64,000 nucleotides of DNA from Prevotella sp. khp7. Lineage in GTDB: Bacteria > Bacteroidota > Bacteroidia > Bacteroidales > Bacteroidaceae. How positions within the stretch are numbered: the stretch's first letter is position 1; each line of letters opens with the position of its first letter. Below are positions 18,440 to 26,959 of the stretch, in pieces. The notes below the pieces were generated by a model, which was not told the origin of the DNA, searched no databases, and was given only the letters and a program-made list of their open reading frames with translations. A program made the translations under genes and the position numbers. The stretch lies in assembly GCF_900109055.1 (NCBI RefSeq), contig NZ_FOIV01000003.1, forward strand, positions 186,001-250,000. Reading direction: 5' to 3'.

Positions 18440-20494
18440 TTATAGTCTGATACTGAATCCTGTTATTATCCAGCGACCAGGTTCCTGAACGTGTCCAAAG
18501 TCTACATAATCCTTGTCGAATAGGTTGTTGGCCTCTACATATAGTTTCCATGTTTTTTGTTGCCATGACAATCGGGAGTCAATCAGCGTATAGGGCTGAT
18601 AATTGTGTGCGATGCCATCGAAGTCGGTGTATTGGCCCACGCGGTCTTGCCAACGCAGGTTGACGTACAATGTGAGTTGTCTCCACAATGGTAGTTGGGC
18701 ATGAGCCACCAGCTTGTGGCGCAGATACTCCAGCGCATATTGCGACACGACGCCCGCTTCCAGATTCTTTTCTTGGTTGATGTAGCTGTAGCTCAGTTTT
18801 ACAACAGCTTGCTGTAAGCGGACTGTCGCTGATAGCTCAGCGCCAATGCTGTTCACCTTGGTGTGGTTCACACTCTGCCATACAGCCTCATCGCCTTTCG
18901 AGGTGTCCATGATCCAATCAATCATGTTGCGTCCATGGTGATGCCAGATAGTGGTACTGAAGGTGACGAGCCATGTGTGATAGGTAATACCAGCTTCTAG
19001 AGCCCTCATCTCTTCAGGTTTCAGGTGCGGGTTCGCACTATAGCCCTGTAGCTTGTAGTACATCTCTGTGAACGAAGGCATACGTAACGATGTGTTGTAT
19101 GAGGTATGCAGAGTCCATTTGTTATTAGGGCGATAGCTGATGTCAATTCCAGGGTAAACAGTCATGTTCATATTGCTCCATGAGTTCTTTACCGCCACCA
19201 GTCCTGCTGATAGTGTGAAATGCTTCAGTAGCAGGTTGTGCTCCAGAAAACCACTGATGTTGGTACGGTTCACGCCAAGTGTATACTCTCTGTCAGTACC
19301 TTTAATATGGTGAGCTTGTGTGAGTGGCTCGCCTAAGTTCCCACTTACCAGATCCTCATTTCTCAGTTCTGCGCCAAAGGCCGTTCGTCCTGCCTTCCAG
19401 TCGAAATAGCTGCTCAAACCGACTCCATATACATCTGTGCGGTTATAGTTGAATTTCATCTTCTCTGGCATGTCGCGATACCCTTCATAACGGTCGCGGT
19501 TCTGGTTCCAGTAGATGCTGGGTGCGAAGTGCAGTCTGCCTAGCTTCGTTTCACCCTGAATGGCCGAATAGAGTTTCGTGGTGTGTTCATACTGATTGTC
19601 GGCCTGCCACTTGGGTGAGGCCCAGAACGTGCTCGATCCATAGCCTTTGTCAGCCATCCCAAGATGCCAGTTCAGCCTGATGGTCTCATCTTCGTATTGC
19701 CCCTGATAGAAAGCCTTTGAACCACTGAAGTCTGTATTCAGCGTTCCAGCCTTCGAGCGACTATAACCATCACTGCGACTGTAGCTGGCACTCACCTGAT
19801 TGTTCCAGAGTCCAAGTTTCAGGTTCGTTCTTCCGCTTGCCTTCGCATAGCCATACGATCCCCCTTCTAGAGTCAGGTCAGTGCTTGTCTGCAGGGCTGG
19901 CTTCGTTACGATGTTAATCGCCCCGACTAGAGATGAGGTGCCATAGATGCGTCCCGCAGGACCTTCTACCACCTCTATCCTCACAATCTCGCTCAGGTCG
20001 ATGGGCAGATCCATTGCGTTGTGTCCCGTTTGCGGATCACAGATGTTGATTCCGTTGAGTAGCAGGATGATCTGGTCTGACGTACCTCCCCGAATCGAGA
20101 TGTCGGTCTGCGCACCAATAGGTCCACGCTGACGCACATCCACGCCTACGGCGTATTTCAGCAAATCGTTAATACTTTGTACTGGAGCCTGCGCAATATC
20201 CTGGCGCTCTAGTACAGTTACCATTCTCGCAGCCTGACTTTTCGTCAGGGGCGCCCTCGAGCCAGTTACACTGACCTCCTCGAGCATCATCTCGCGGGCT
20301 GTTGTCATCGTGGCAGAGTCGGTTACGACGGGTTTTGTCGCAACACTCTCCGCAGAGGCATAGGTCAGCGTGGCTACAGAGAGCACACTGCACACCACCT
20401 CTCTACCGAGACAAGCAAAGAGCGAGTAGCCTTTGTTTCCGAAATGACGGAACACCAGGCGTTGGCGCTTCATGTTGAATGTTGGTTTGTACAT
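18440..20494 (-). CDS. BtuB-like TonB-dependent outer-membrane receptor
   Basis: A 684-residue TonB-dependent receptor with a plug domain (about 70-185) and a 22-strand barrel ending in the aromatic-type C-terminus ITGFSIRL. Plug landmarks: VTVLERQDIAQAPVQSINDLLKYAVGVDVRQRG, SIRGGTSDQIILLLNGINI, and VEGPAGRIYGTSSLVGAINIVTK. The layout and small size resemble BtuB (vitamin B12) receptors, although no cobalamin riboswitch or btuFCD lies next to it. An internal start (MKRQRLVF, residue 8) is equally possible. A signal segment spans roughly residues 30-48. Ligand identity is inference. Confidence 0.85.
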   Translation of the reverse strand: MYKPTFNMKRQRLVFRHFGNKGYSLFACLGREVVCSVLSVATLTYASAESVATKPVVTDSATMTTAREMMLEEVSVTGSRAPLTKSQAARMVTVLERQDIAQAPVQSINDLLKYAVGVDVRQRGPIGAQTDISIRGGTSDQIILLLNGINICDPQTGHNAMDLPIDLSEIVRIEVVEGPAGRIYGTSSLVGAINIVTKPALQTSTDLTLEGGSYGYAKASGRTNLKLGLWNNQVSASYSRSDGYSRSKAGTLNTDFSGSKAFYQGQYEDETIRLNWHLGMADKGYGSSTFWASPKWQADNQYEHTTKLYSAIQGETKLGRLHFAPSIYWNQNRDRYEGYRDMPEKMKFNYNRTDVYGVGLSSYFDWKAGRTAFGAELRNEDLVSGNLGEPLTQAHHIKGTDREYTLGVNRTNISGFLEHNLLLKHFTLSAGLVAVKNSWSNMNMTVYPGIDISYRPNNKWTLHTSYNTSLRMPSFTEMYYKLQGYSANPHLKPEEMRALEAGITYHTWLVTFSTTIWHHHGRNMIDWIMDTSKGDEAVWQSVNHTKVNSIGAELSATVRLQQAVVKLSYSYINQEKNLEAGVVSQYALEYLRHKLVAHAQLPLWRQLTLYVNLRWQDRVGQYTDFDGIAHNYQPYTLIDSRLSWQQKTWKLYVEANNLFDKDYVDFGHVQEPGRWIITGFSIRL

Positions 20495-20539
20495 GTGTTA
20501 AAATGTTCTTAAAGTGCTCTGCTTCTTGCAAAACGAGTG

Positions 20540-20547
20540 CAAAAGTA
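20540..20547 (-). promoter_or_regulatory. Bacteroidota -7 promoter box for TonB receptor
   Basis: Minus-strand TACTTTTG, 45 bases before the receptor start. A TTTG at 20571-20574 is 23 bases further up, slightly long for a -33. Confidence 0.5.
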
Positions 20548-20560
20548 CAAAAAATATTCG

Positions 20561-20568
20561 TACCTTTG
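20561..20568 (+). promoter_or_regulatory. Bacteroidota -7 promoter box for SGNH hydrolase
   Basis: TACCTTTG, 25 bases before ATG 20594. It lies face to face with the minus-strand box at 20540-20547, so the two promoters overlap. Confidence 0.6.
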
Positions 20569-20593
20569 CACAAAATACAGAATAAATCGCATC

Positions 20594-21397
20594 ATGAAAC
20601 GACTATTGACCGTTCTTTTGAGTGCTTTACTGGTGCTCCCAGTTCTTTCCCAGCAACTCATTCGCCATCCTTGGCAAGGTAAGCGTGTGGCCTATTTTGG
20701 CGACTCTATCACCGACCCCCGAAACAGTGGGTCTAAACTGAAGTATTGGCATTATCTGCAAGAGTGGCTCGACATTGTCCCTTACGTCTATGGTATCAGC
20801 GGACGGCAATGGAACGACATTCCTGCCCAGGCAGATAAGCTGAAGGCTGAGCATGATGACGATGTAGACGCAATCCTTATATTCATAGGTACCAACGATT
20901 ATAATGCTGGTGTGCCCATTGGCGAGTGGTTTACAGAGCGTCAGGAAAAAGTGGTGGCAGGCATCCATGAACAGAAACATCCCGTAGACCGTCTCCATCG
21001 CTACCCCGTGATGTGCGATTCAACCTATCGTGGCCGCATCAACAAGGCACTTGACTATGTGAAGCGTCTCTATCCTACTAAACAGATAGTATTGCTCACC
21101 CCCATCCATCGCGCAGAATTCTATGCCAACGAGAGTAATTGGCAGCCACGTGAAGATTATACCAACAAGTGTGGAGAATACCTTGATGCCTATGTCGAGT
21201 CTGTCAAACAGGCTGGCAATCTCTGGGCTGTCCCAGTCATCGACCTCAATGCTCTTAGTGGCCTTTATCCTCTGATGGATGAGCATACCCAGTATTTCAA
21301 AAGTGCAGAGAACGATCGCCTGCATCCCAACGATGAGGGGCATCGACGCATGGCGCTTACTTTGATGTATCAACTGCTTGCACTGCCTGTGTTCTGA
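20594..21397 (+). CDS. Exported SGNH/GDSL hydrolase
   Basis: A 267-residue secreted esterase of the SGNH fold. A signal peptide ends near VLSQ (20); the nucleophile block is VAYFGDSITDPRN, the asparagine block is FIGTNDYN, and the C-terminal catalytic pair is NDRLHPNDEGH. ATG 20594 is chosen because the promoter box lies inside any longer reading. Members of this group in the phylum often act on acetylated glycans, but nothing nearby shows a substrate. The ResB-like gene starts 31 bases downstream, so co-transcription is possible. Confidence 0.85.
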   Translation: MKRLLTVLLSALLVLPVLSQQLIRHPWQGKRVAYFGDSITDPRNSGSKLKYWHYLQEWLDIVPYVYGISGRQWNDIPAQADKLKAEHDDDVDAILIFIGTNDYNAGVPIGEWFTERQEKVVAGIHEQKHPVDRLHRYPVMCDSTYRGRINKALDYVKRLYPTKQIVLLTPIHRAEFYANESNWQPREDYTNKCGEYLDAYVESVKQAGNLWAVPVIDLNALSGLYPLMDEHTQYFKSAENDRLHPNDEGHRRMALTLMYQLLALPVF

Positions 21398-21428
21398 GAA
21401 TGTTTTTAACTGTTTTTTGATATATCTT

Positions 21429-22310
21429 ATGTGGAATAAACCGTTTACAATGAAAGAGGGCTTCTTGATAGGGGCTGGTGTTGTCGCGGCGGGCTTAGTA
21501 CTTCAGCTCAGCGTGGGGCGCGTTGTGTGGAACACCTTTGCGTGGCCCGTCAACGGCTTTGTGCTTGTAGGCTTTTTCGCCCTCATAGCCATCGTATCCC
21601 TGTTGGGACGCCGTTTCTACGTCTGTCAGTTCATTGGCTCCAATCGAGCTGCTATTCCCGCCCTTGTCTATGCCGTGGTGCTCACTATTGTCATGGGACT
21701 GGTGCGTCAGGATGGCTCAGGCTCGTGGTTCAGTGACATGCTCTCATTCTGGCCCTTTGTGCTCGTCTATGTCTATATTGCCCTTATTTTGGGACTTGTC
21801 ATCATCCGTCGTTCGCTCCGTTTCCGTTGGCGTCGCGACATACCCTTCATGCTCAACCATCTTGGGCTGTTTCTTGCTATGACCACTGCCACTTTGGGCA
21901 ATGCCGACATGCAGCGCCTCAAGATGGTTACCACCGTTGATGAACCCGAGTGGCGTGCCCTTGCCTCTGGTGGGGCTATTGTCGAGATGCCTATTGTCAT
22001 TGAACTCAAGCGTTTTATCATGGAGACCTATGATGATGGATCGCCTCGTCGCTTTGCTTCTGATGTACAGATACTTACCAAGTCTGGCAAGCGCATTCAG
22101 ACTACCGTCGATGTTAACAAGCCCGTAAAGGTTGATGGGTGGAAGATCTATCAGTATGGCTACGACACCCAGATGGGTGCCATGAGTCAGATATCCATCC
22201 TTGAACTGGTGAACGACCCCTGGTTGCCACTCGTATATCTGGGCATCTACATGATGCTGAGTGGGGCCGTGTTTATGTTTGTTTTAGGAGAAAGGAGGAA
22301 ACGCGTATGA
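21429..22310 (+). CDS. ResB-like cytochrome c biogenesis protein (CcsB part)
   Basis: A 293-residue integral membrane protein (ATG 21429). Three to four membrane segments lie in the first half, then a periplasmic beta-rich domain (about 170-260: IELKRFIMETYDDGSPRRFASDVQI, KPVKVDGWKIYQYGYD) and a last helix. The periplasmic motif, with a substrate held under a ResB-type fold, is characteristic of the c-type cytochrome maturation System II. It overlaps ccsA by 4 bases (ATGA). Together they would form a split CcsBA heme exporter/ligase. No cytochrome gene is adjacent. Confidence 0.8.
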   Translation: MWNKPFTMKEGFLIGAGVVAAGLVLQLSVGRVVWNTFAWPVNGFVLVGFFALIAIVSLLGRRFYVCQFIGSNRAAIPALVYAVVLTIVMGLVRQDGSGSWFSDMLSFWPFVLVYVYIALILGLVIIRRSLRFRWRRDIPFMLNHLGLFLAMTTATLGNADMQRLKMVTTVDEPEWRALASGGAIVEMPIVIELKRFIMETYDDGSPRRFASDVQILTKSGKRIQTTVDVNKPVKVDGWKIYQYGYDTQMGAMSQISILELVNDPWLPLVYLGIYMMLSGAVFMFVLGERRKRV

Positions 22311-23092
22311 CTTGGCATCATTTCATTTATTTTGCACTCCCTGCAGTGCTGTTGTGGGCTTTTGGCGCATGGTCCGCATGGCGTTCTAAGTCGCGTCTCG
22401 CCACAGTCTCTACCATTGCTGGCCTGTTTGTATTCTTCGCGTTTATCCTGTCAATGTGGGTGTCGCTTGAGCGTCCGCCCTTGCGTACTATGGGCGAGAC
22501 ACGCCTCTGGTACTCGTTTTTCTTGCCCTTGGCGGGTATCATTGTCTATTCGCGCTGGAAGTACAAGTGGATTCTCATCTTCTCCACCATTCTGGCTCTT
22601 GTGTTCATCTGTGTCAATCTGTTCAAGCCCGAAATCCACTCCAAGACGCTTATGCCAGCCCTTCAGAGCCCCTGGTTTGCGCCCCATGTCATTGTCTACA
22701 TGTTTGCCTATGCCCTACTGGGAGCCGCAACTGTCATGGCCCTCTATCTGCTCTTTTTCAAGAAGTCGGCCGTCAGCAAAGAAGAATTCCTCATCACTGA
22801 CAATCTCGTGTATGCGGGTCTGGCTTTCATGACATTTGGCATGCTTTTCGGTGCCCTCTGGGCCAAGGAAGCGTGGGGCCACTATTGGTCGTGGGATCCT
22901 AAAGAGACGTGGGCAGCCATCACGTGGTTTGCCTATCTGGGCTACATCCACTATCGCCAGCAGCCACGCCACAACCGCTATCTGGCGCTCATAACCCTGT
23001 TAGTCGCTTTCGTGCTCTTGCAGATGTGCTGGTGGGGCATCAACTACCTGCCCAGCGCCCAAGGCGCCAGCGTCCATACCTATAGTAATTGA
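22307..23092 (+). CDS. ccsA: CcsA-like heme-handling cytochrome c assembly protein
   Basis: A 261-residue membrane protein with about eight helices and the tryptophan-rich heme-binding motif WGHYWSWDPKETWAAI. Conserved histidines are in WFAPHVIVYMFAY and, on the other side of the motif, in YIHYRQQPRHNRY. It presents heme to apocytochromes on the periplasmic side (System II). Translation is coupled to the ResB-like gene. A respiratory c-type cytochrome such as NrfA elsewhere in the genome is the likely client; that is inference. Confidence 0.88.
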   Translation: MTWHHFIYFALPAVLLWAFGAWSAWRSKSRLATVSTIAGLFVFFAFILSMWVSLERPPLRTMGETRLWYSFFLPLAGIIVYSRWKYKWILIFSTILALVFICVNLFKPEIHSKTLMPALQSPWFAPHVIVYMFAYALLGAATVMALYLLFFKKSAVSKEEFLITDNLVYAGLAFMTFGMLFGALWAKEAWGHYWSWDPKETWAAITWFAYLGYIHYRQQPRHNRYLALITLLVAFVLLQMCWWGINYLPSAQGASVHTYSN

Positions 23093-23164
23093 GGCCAGAG
23101 AAGGAAAGTTTTTTGCATTTTTTGTCCCGATTAGAGTTTCTTCAACAAGATATGGATCAAACTT

Positions 23165-23209
23165 GGACTTTACTCCGACTAAACCCCAACTTTACCCGGA
23201 GTAAAGTCC
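23165..23209. terminator. 13-bp inverted repeat, likely terminator between convergent genes
   Basis: GGACTTTACTCCG (23165-23177) pairs perfectly with CGGAGTAAAGTCC (23197-23209) around a 19-base loop, then CCTTTTAAT follows. It lies in the 162-base gap between ccsA and the minus-strand barrel gene. The loop and flank repeat parts of the stem (ACTTTACC, CCGACTAA). Confidence 0.55.
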
Positions 23210-23254
23210 CCTTTTAATCCGACTAAGATTCGAACTTATCCATTAGTTCTTGTG

Positions 23255-25357
23255 CTATTTCCCGAATCGCGAGGTGTCGACTGATTTCTGCTTGTGGGTT
23301 TTGTAGCCGTTGAAAGTGTAGCGTACGGTGAGTGAGAAGGCTTGCATGTCGACATGGTTGGTGAAGGCGTAGCTCGTCTGACCAATGTGGCACTTGGTTT
23401 TCGTACGGTAGGTGTCGAAGATATCCTCGCCATGGAAGGTGAGCGAGAGACCCTCGACTGGGGGAATCCAGGTGATACCAGCTGAGACGGAATACATCTC
23501 CTGAATGTCGTAGCAGCCCTGAATGGCAGGGAACTGGTACCAGCAGGAAAGCTCGAGAAGGAGCTTCTTTTGAAAAAGAGAGAGATTGTTGTTGAGTCTG
23601 AGCATCGATGCGACCTTACGCTTTGAGAATGATGTGGCGTCGAGTTGCCCGCTCTGGTGCATGTCGAAGACCATAGTGGTGAGGCGCGACTGGAACTGTT
23701 GGGTCCAGTCGATGGGTAAGACAGCCATGAGACCATAACGATAGTCATGACGCATGTTGAAATATTTGTAGATAGCACAGAGTTCTTTGTCGCTGAGTGT
23801 CATGGACTGAGTAAAGCGGTGGGGGCTTGACTCGGCAAACACGCCAAACACGTATTTTGATTGGATGATATAATTGAGGTTGAGGCTGTACTTGACGTAG
23901 GGCTTTAGCGAGGTGTTACCGTCGTTCACGCAGTAAGTATTGATATAGGTGCGGTTGGCCGCAGTGGTCCAGTAAGTGGGATAGCGCTTTTCGCTGTTGA
24001 ATGTGAGCTGGATGACGCGGGCGGTGCGTGGGCGATAGACGAGGGTGAGCGAGGGATAGAGTTGCCACTCCTGCCAAAGTGTGGTGGCGGGGACGCCATC
24101 CTTACTGTACGACGAGTGGAAATACTCGCTCTCGAGCGATAGGTTGATGAAGCCTTTCTTGCCCAGAGAATGGCGATAACCCACGTAAGCGGAGCCCGTC
24201 TGCTCCTTCTGCTCGAACTTGAATGATTCCCCAGTGAAACCTTGGGACGACAGGAACTCCTTGTGGTTGGTTGTGGTGGCGATGTTGCCCCGGATACCGT
24301 AGTTGATGTGGCCGCCCATCAGGCTGATTTTGTGGTCGACGAAGAGACTGAGTTTAGACACTTGTTGCTTGTAGCTGCAGTCGAGACTGCTTTGTTGGGA
24401 GTCGGTGAGATCCTGGTGCTCTTTCTCGTTGTAGAAGGTGGCGCTGGCACCTATCTCGAAATCGTGATGACTGAGTGAGGCTTCGAGGTTGTGGAGCCAT
24501 GAGGGACTCTTGGTGTGGGTGTCGCTCAGAATGGGTGCAGCATTTATCGTAGTAGCGGCTGTGGCGTTGCTCTTGGGATGGTCGTGTTGCAGCACATAAG
24601 ATAGTGAGATTGAAGTGTGCTCGCCCAACGTGATGTCGGCATCAGCATAGAGGCTGTTGTCGAGTGACTTGAAGGTGTGGTGGTCGGTCTGAGCGACGTC
24701 ATAGGTGTGGCCTGCCAAGGGGTGAAGGGCATTGAGATTCATATGAGTGGCCGACTTATCATAGGTACCAGCATAACCCATGTTGGCCGACCACTTTGGA
24801 GATGAAAGAGCTAGATTCAGACCTCCGTTAGCTCCTGTGTAGGTGGCTTGGCTGAGGCTGGCATTCACGTCGCCATTGAGCTTCAATGAATTAGAGTGCT
24901 CTTTGGTAAGTGTGATGTTGACTGAAGCGCCTCGCACACCAAAACGGCGAGGGGTATTGTAGTAGACGTCAATGCTGGCCACGCGGTTGGGTGACAGCGA
25001 AGAGAGGTAGGATAGGAGTTGTTCTTGGTTCATACCGCTTTTCTTTCCATTGACGAGAATGGAGAATGAGGTGGCTCCGACAATGGTATATGCCGTCCCA
25101 GACTTCTGTAGTGTGGGTATCTCGTCGAGCATATCGAGTGCATGACGGATAGGACGATCCGCCATGAGTTGCTGGCCGCTGTAGTGCAGAGCGCCATTTT
25201 CATTGACTCGCATGGGCAGACGCCCCTGCACGGTGATGCCCTTCAGTTGGAAGGTTGTGTCGACAAGGCTGTTACCCGACTTCTCCGAAGGAGTCTGGCC
25301 AAACGATGCCACAGCAACGCCGACTGTTAGAAAAAAAATATTCATTATTCGTTTCAT
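23255..25357 (-). CDS. TonB-linked outer-membrane beta-barrel family protein
   Basis: A 700-residue outer-membrane protein with signal peptide MKRIMNIFFLTVGVAVASFG (1-20). A short plug-like region follows (VQGRLPMRVNENGALHYSG, ALDMLDEIPTLQKSG, YTIVGATSFSILVNGK, IDVYYNTPRRFGVRGASVNI), then a long barrel ending in YTFNGYKT. It resembles the group of outer-membrane barrel family proteins (PF14905-type) rather than SusC, as there is no N-terminal carboxypeptidase-like domain. The start at 25357 is chosen for its clean signal peptide; longer readings add 61 residues without signal character. It diverges from a LytTR/TonB-like gene pair that may serve it. Confidence 0.8.
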   Translation of the reverse strand: MKRIMNIFFLTVGVAVASFGQTPSEKSGNSLVDTTFQLKGITVQGRLPMRVNENGALHYSGQQLMADRPIRHALDMLDEIPTLQKSGTAYTIVGATSFSILVNGKKSGMNQEQLLSYLSSLSPNRVASIDVYYNTPRRFGVRGASVNITLTKEHSNSLKLNGDVNASLSQATYTGANGGLNLALSSPKWSANMGYAGTYDKSATHMNLNALHPLAGHTYDVAQTDHHTFKSLDNSLYADADITLGEHTSISLSYVLQHDHPKSNATAATTINAAPILSDTHTKSPSWLHNLEASLSHHDFEIGASATFYNEKEHQDLTDSQQSSLDCSYKQQVSKLSLFVDHKISLMGGHINYGIRGNIATTTNHKEFLSSQGFTGESFKFEQKEQTGSAYVGYRHSLGKKGFINLSLESEYFHSSYSKDGVPATTLWQEWQLYPSLTLVYRPRTARVIQLTFNSEKRYPTYWTTAANRTYINTYCVNDGNTSLKPYVKYSLNLNYIIQSKYVFGVFAESSPHRFTQSMTLSDKELCAIYKYFNMRHDYRYGLMAVLPIDWTQQFQSRLTTMVFDMHQSGQLDATSFSKRKVASMLRLNNNLSLFQKKLLLELSCWYQFPAIQGCYDIQEMYSVSAGITWIPPVEGLSLTFHGEDIFDTYRTKTKCHIGQTSYAFTNHVDMQAFSLTVRYTFNGYKTHKQKSVDTSRFGK

Positions 25358-25362
25358 GGTGG

Positions 25363-25370
25363 CAAAGGTA
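25363..25370 (-). promoter_or_regulatory. -7 promoter box almost touching the start codon
   Basis: Minus-strand TACCTTTG ends only 5 bases before the ATG at 25357. If used, the mRNA would be nearly leaderless. Confidence 0.45.
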
Positions 25371-25569
25371 AGTAGAAAAATGAGGAAAAACAAATCGGAA
25401 AGACCTCGTTTCATGAACACCTGCTTTGAGTTCATCAAATGACATGAGAAGCTCGAAAAATGTACGTTATAGGGGCTGTCTGAGCTTGAAAATACGGATT
25501 TCATGAACTGAACGGCATATTTCGTGAAATAAAGGTGCAATAGTCGTCTGTTAATCAGATGAAAATATG

Positions 25570-25577
25570 TATATTTG
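25570..25577 (+). promoter_or_regulatory. Bacteroidota -7 promoter box for LytTR gene
   Basis: TATATTTG, 22 bases before ATG 25600. It overlaps the extra codons of the longer reading from 25567, supporting the shorter start. Confidence 0.6.
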
Positions 25578-25599
25578 CAGCAAAATATCGAATCAAAGC

Positions 25600-25983
25600 A
25601 TGGATATAAAGTATTTGATATTATCGAACAGTAATGTACTAGTGAGGGTGGCTGTGCCCGATATCGCGTACATCTCTTCAGACGGCAGCTACTCGACGAT
25701 GGTATTGACTGATGGGCGCAAACACGTATTTTCTTTCAATCTGTCGGCGTTTGAAAAACTTCTGGAGAGTCAGTTGGGATTGGAGTCACAGGTGTTTATC
25801 CGCTTAGGTAAAAGTCTGATTATTAACAGCAACTACATTTACTGTATCAACATCCCGTCGCAGGAACTTGTTTTGTCGGGTAGCAGGATGGGCGAGGGCT
25901 TTACGCTCAGCGCGTCGCGTGAAGCCTTGAAGTCACTCAAGTCGATGATTGAAGAAAACGTAAAAAGCAGGAGGTTATTATGA
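25600..25983 (+). CDS. Stand-alone LytTR DNA-binding regulator
   Basis: A 127-residue protein that is essentially a single LytTR domain: VPDIAYISSDGSYSTMVLTDGRKH, FSFNLSAFEKLL, FIRLGKSLIINSNYIYCINI. No receiver domain is attached, so it is a one-domain regulator needing another input. The stop overlaps the ATG of the next gene (ATGA), which encodes a TonB-like membrane protein, so the two are made together. LytTR factors coupled to a membrane partner often regulate their own locus; here the divergent barrel gene is a natural target (inference). Confidence 0.85.
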   Translation: MDIKYLILSNSNVLVRVAVPDIAYISSDGSYSTMVLTDGRKHVFSFNLSAFEKLLESQLGLESQVFIRLGKSLIINSNYIYCINIPSQELVLSGSRMGEGFTLSASREALKSLKSMIEENVKSRRLL

Positions 25984-26468
25984 AGAATATGGAAAACGAT
26001 GTATATGTGATAGGTGGCAAAAAACGTGCCCATTGGCTCAGGTATGTCATCATTGCCCTCTGTATAGCAGCGGGTATAGCGCTCTGGCTGGCGCAAGGCC
26101 GCCCCAAAAGAAGCACTCAGCCCACACAGGAACTGAATGCTATAGAGGTGTTGCCTGAAAACGCTATGTCGCCTAAGTTTGATGGGCAGTATGACTTCAG
26201 CGAGTTCCTGAAGTGGGTGAGTGCCAACATTAAGTATCCTAAAGGCTTGGAGAGCATCGAGGCTAAGGTGGTTGTGGCATTTGTCATCACGCAAGAGGGC
26301 GACATGGCTGATATTGAAATCGTGTCGCAGCCTGAGCAGAAGGCGTTTGGACAGCAGGTGGTGAGTCTGCTGAAAACATGCCCAAAATGGGCGCCAGCAA
26401 GACTGGCAGACGGAACAGCTACAAACATGCGCTATACACTGCCCGTGAAGTTCAAGACGCCCCAATAA
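25980..26468 (+). CDS. Small TonB C-terminal domain protein
   Basis: A 162-residue protein with one membrane helix (about 20-38), a short linker and a TonB_C domain (about 70-160: FLKWVSANIKYPKGLESI, VVVAFVITQEGDMADIEIV, FGQQVVSLLKTCPKWAPA). The YP motif and the strand pattern are those of Bacteroidota energy-transducer TonB proteins. The proline-rich spacer of full TonB is nearly absent, so it may not span the periplasm. It is coupled to the LytTR gene upstream and could link envelope state to that regulator, but no experiment is implied. Confidence 0.82.
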   Translation: MKNMENDVYVIGGKKRAHWLRYVIIALCIAAGIALWLAQGRPKRSTQPTQELNAIEVLPENAMSPKFDGQYDFSEFLKWVSANIKYPKGLESIEAKVVVAFVITQEGDMADIEIVSQPEQKAFGQQVVSLLKTCPKWAPARLADGTATNMRYTLPVKFKTPQ

Positions 26469-26476
26469 GCACAGTC

Positions 26477-26959
26477 CTACTTACGGATATAATCGACAAA
26501 CGAATATGCGAAGTCGTGACGATCGTCAGCAGGATAATCTTCACGGCTTTCTTCTTTCCATTCGTCCTGATAGGGCGGGAAAAAGGTGTCGGCTTCTGCA
26601 GGTGTGTTGTCGACCTCCGTCAGGCAGAGGCGATCGGCCATGGCAAGGGCTTGTTTGTAGACGCTGGCGCCTCCAATGATATAGATGTCTTCATCGCTGG
26701 TGCAATGCTTCAGAGCCTCATCGAGCGAGGGGTAGACATCGCACCCTTCAAATGCTTTGGCACTGCGGCTTAGTACGATGTTACGACGATTGGGCAAAGC
26801 GCCTTTGGGTAGTGAGAGAAACGTGTTACGTCCCATGATAATGGTGTGACCCGTGGTGAGCGCTTTGAAGCGCTTCATATCATTGGGTAACCAGTAGATG
26901 AGTTTGTTATTATTTCCAATGGCCCTGTTCTTGGCCACGTTTGCAATTATTGATATCAT
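26477..26959 (-). CDS. folA: Dihydrofolate reductase FolA
   Basis: Reduces dihydrofolate to tetrahydrofolate with NADPH. The 160 residues show [25 protein letters not shown] (substrate site), [11 protein letters not shown] (NADPH phosphate), and [14 protein letters not shown]. Length and order are standard. Its ATG overlaps the stop of thyA by 4 bases, so it is the last gene of a three-gene minus-strand operon with thyA and the RNA methyltransferase. Regeneration of folate used up by ThyA explains the pairing. Confidence 0.95.
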   Translation of the reverse strand: MISIIANVAKNRAIGNNNKLIYWLPNDMKRFKALTTGHTIIMGRNTFLSLPKGALPNRRNIVLSRSAKAFEGCDVYPSLDEALKHCTSDEDIYIIGGASVYKQALAMADRLCLTEVDNTPAEADTFFPPYQDEWKEESREDYPADDRHDFAYSFVDYIRK

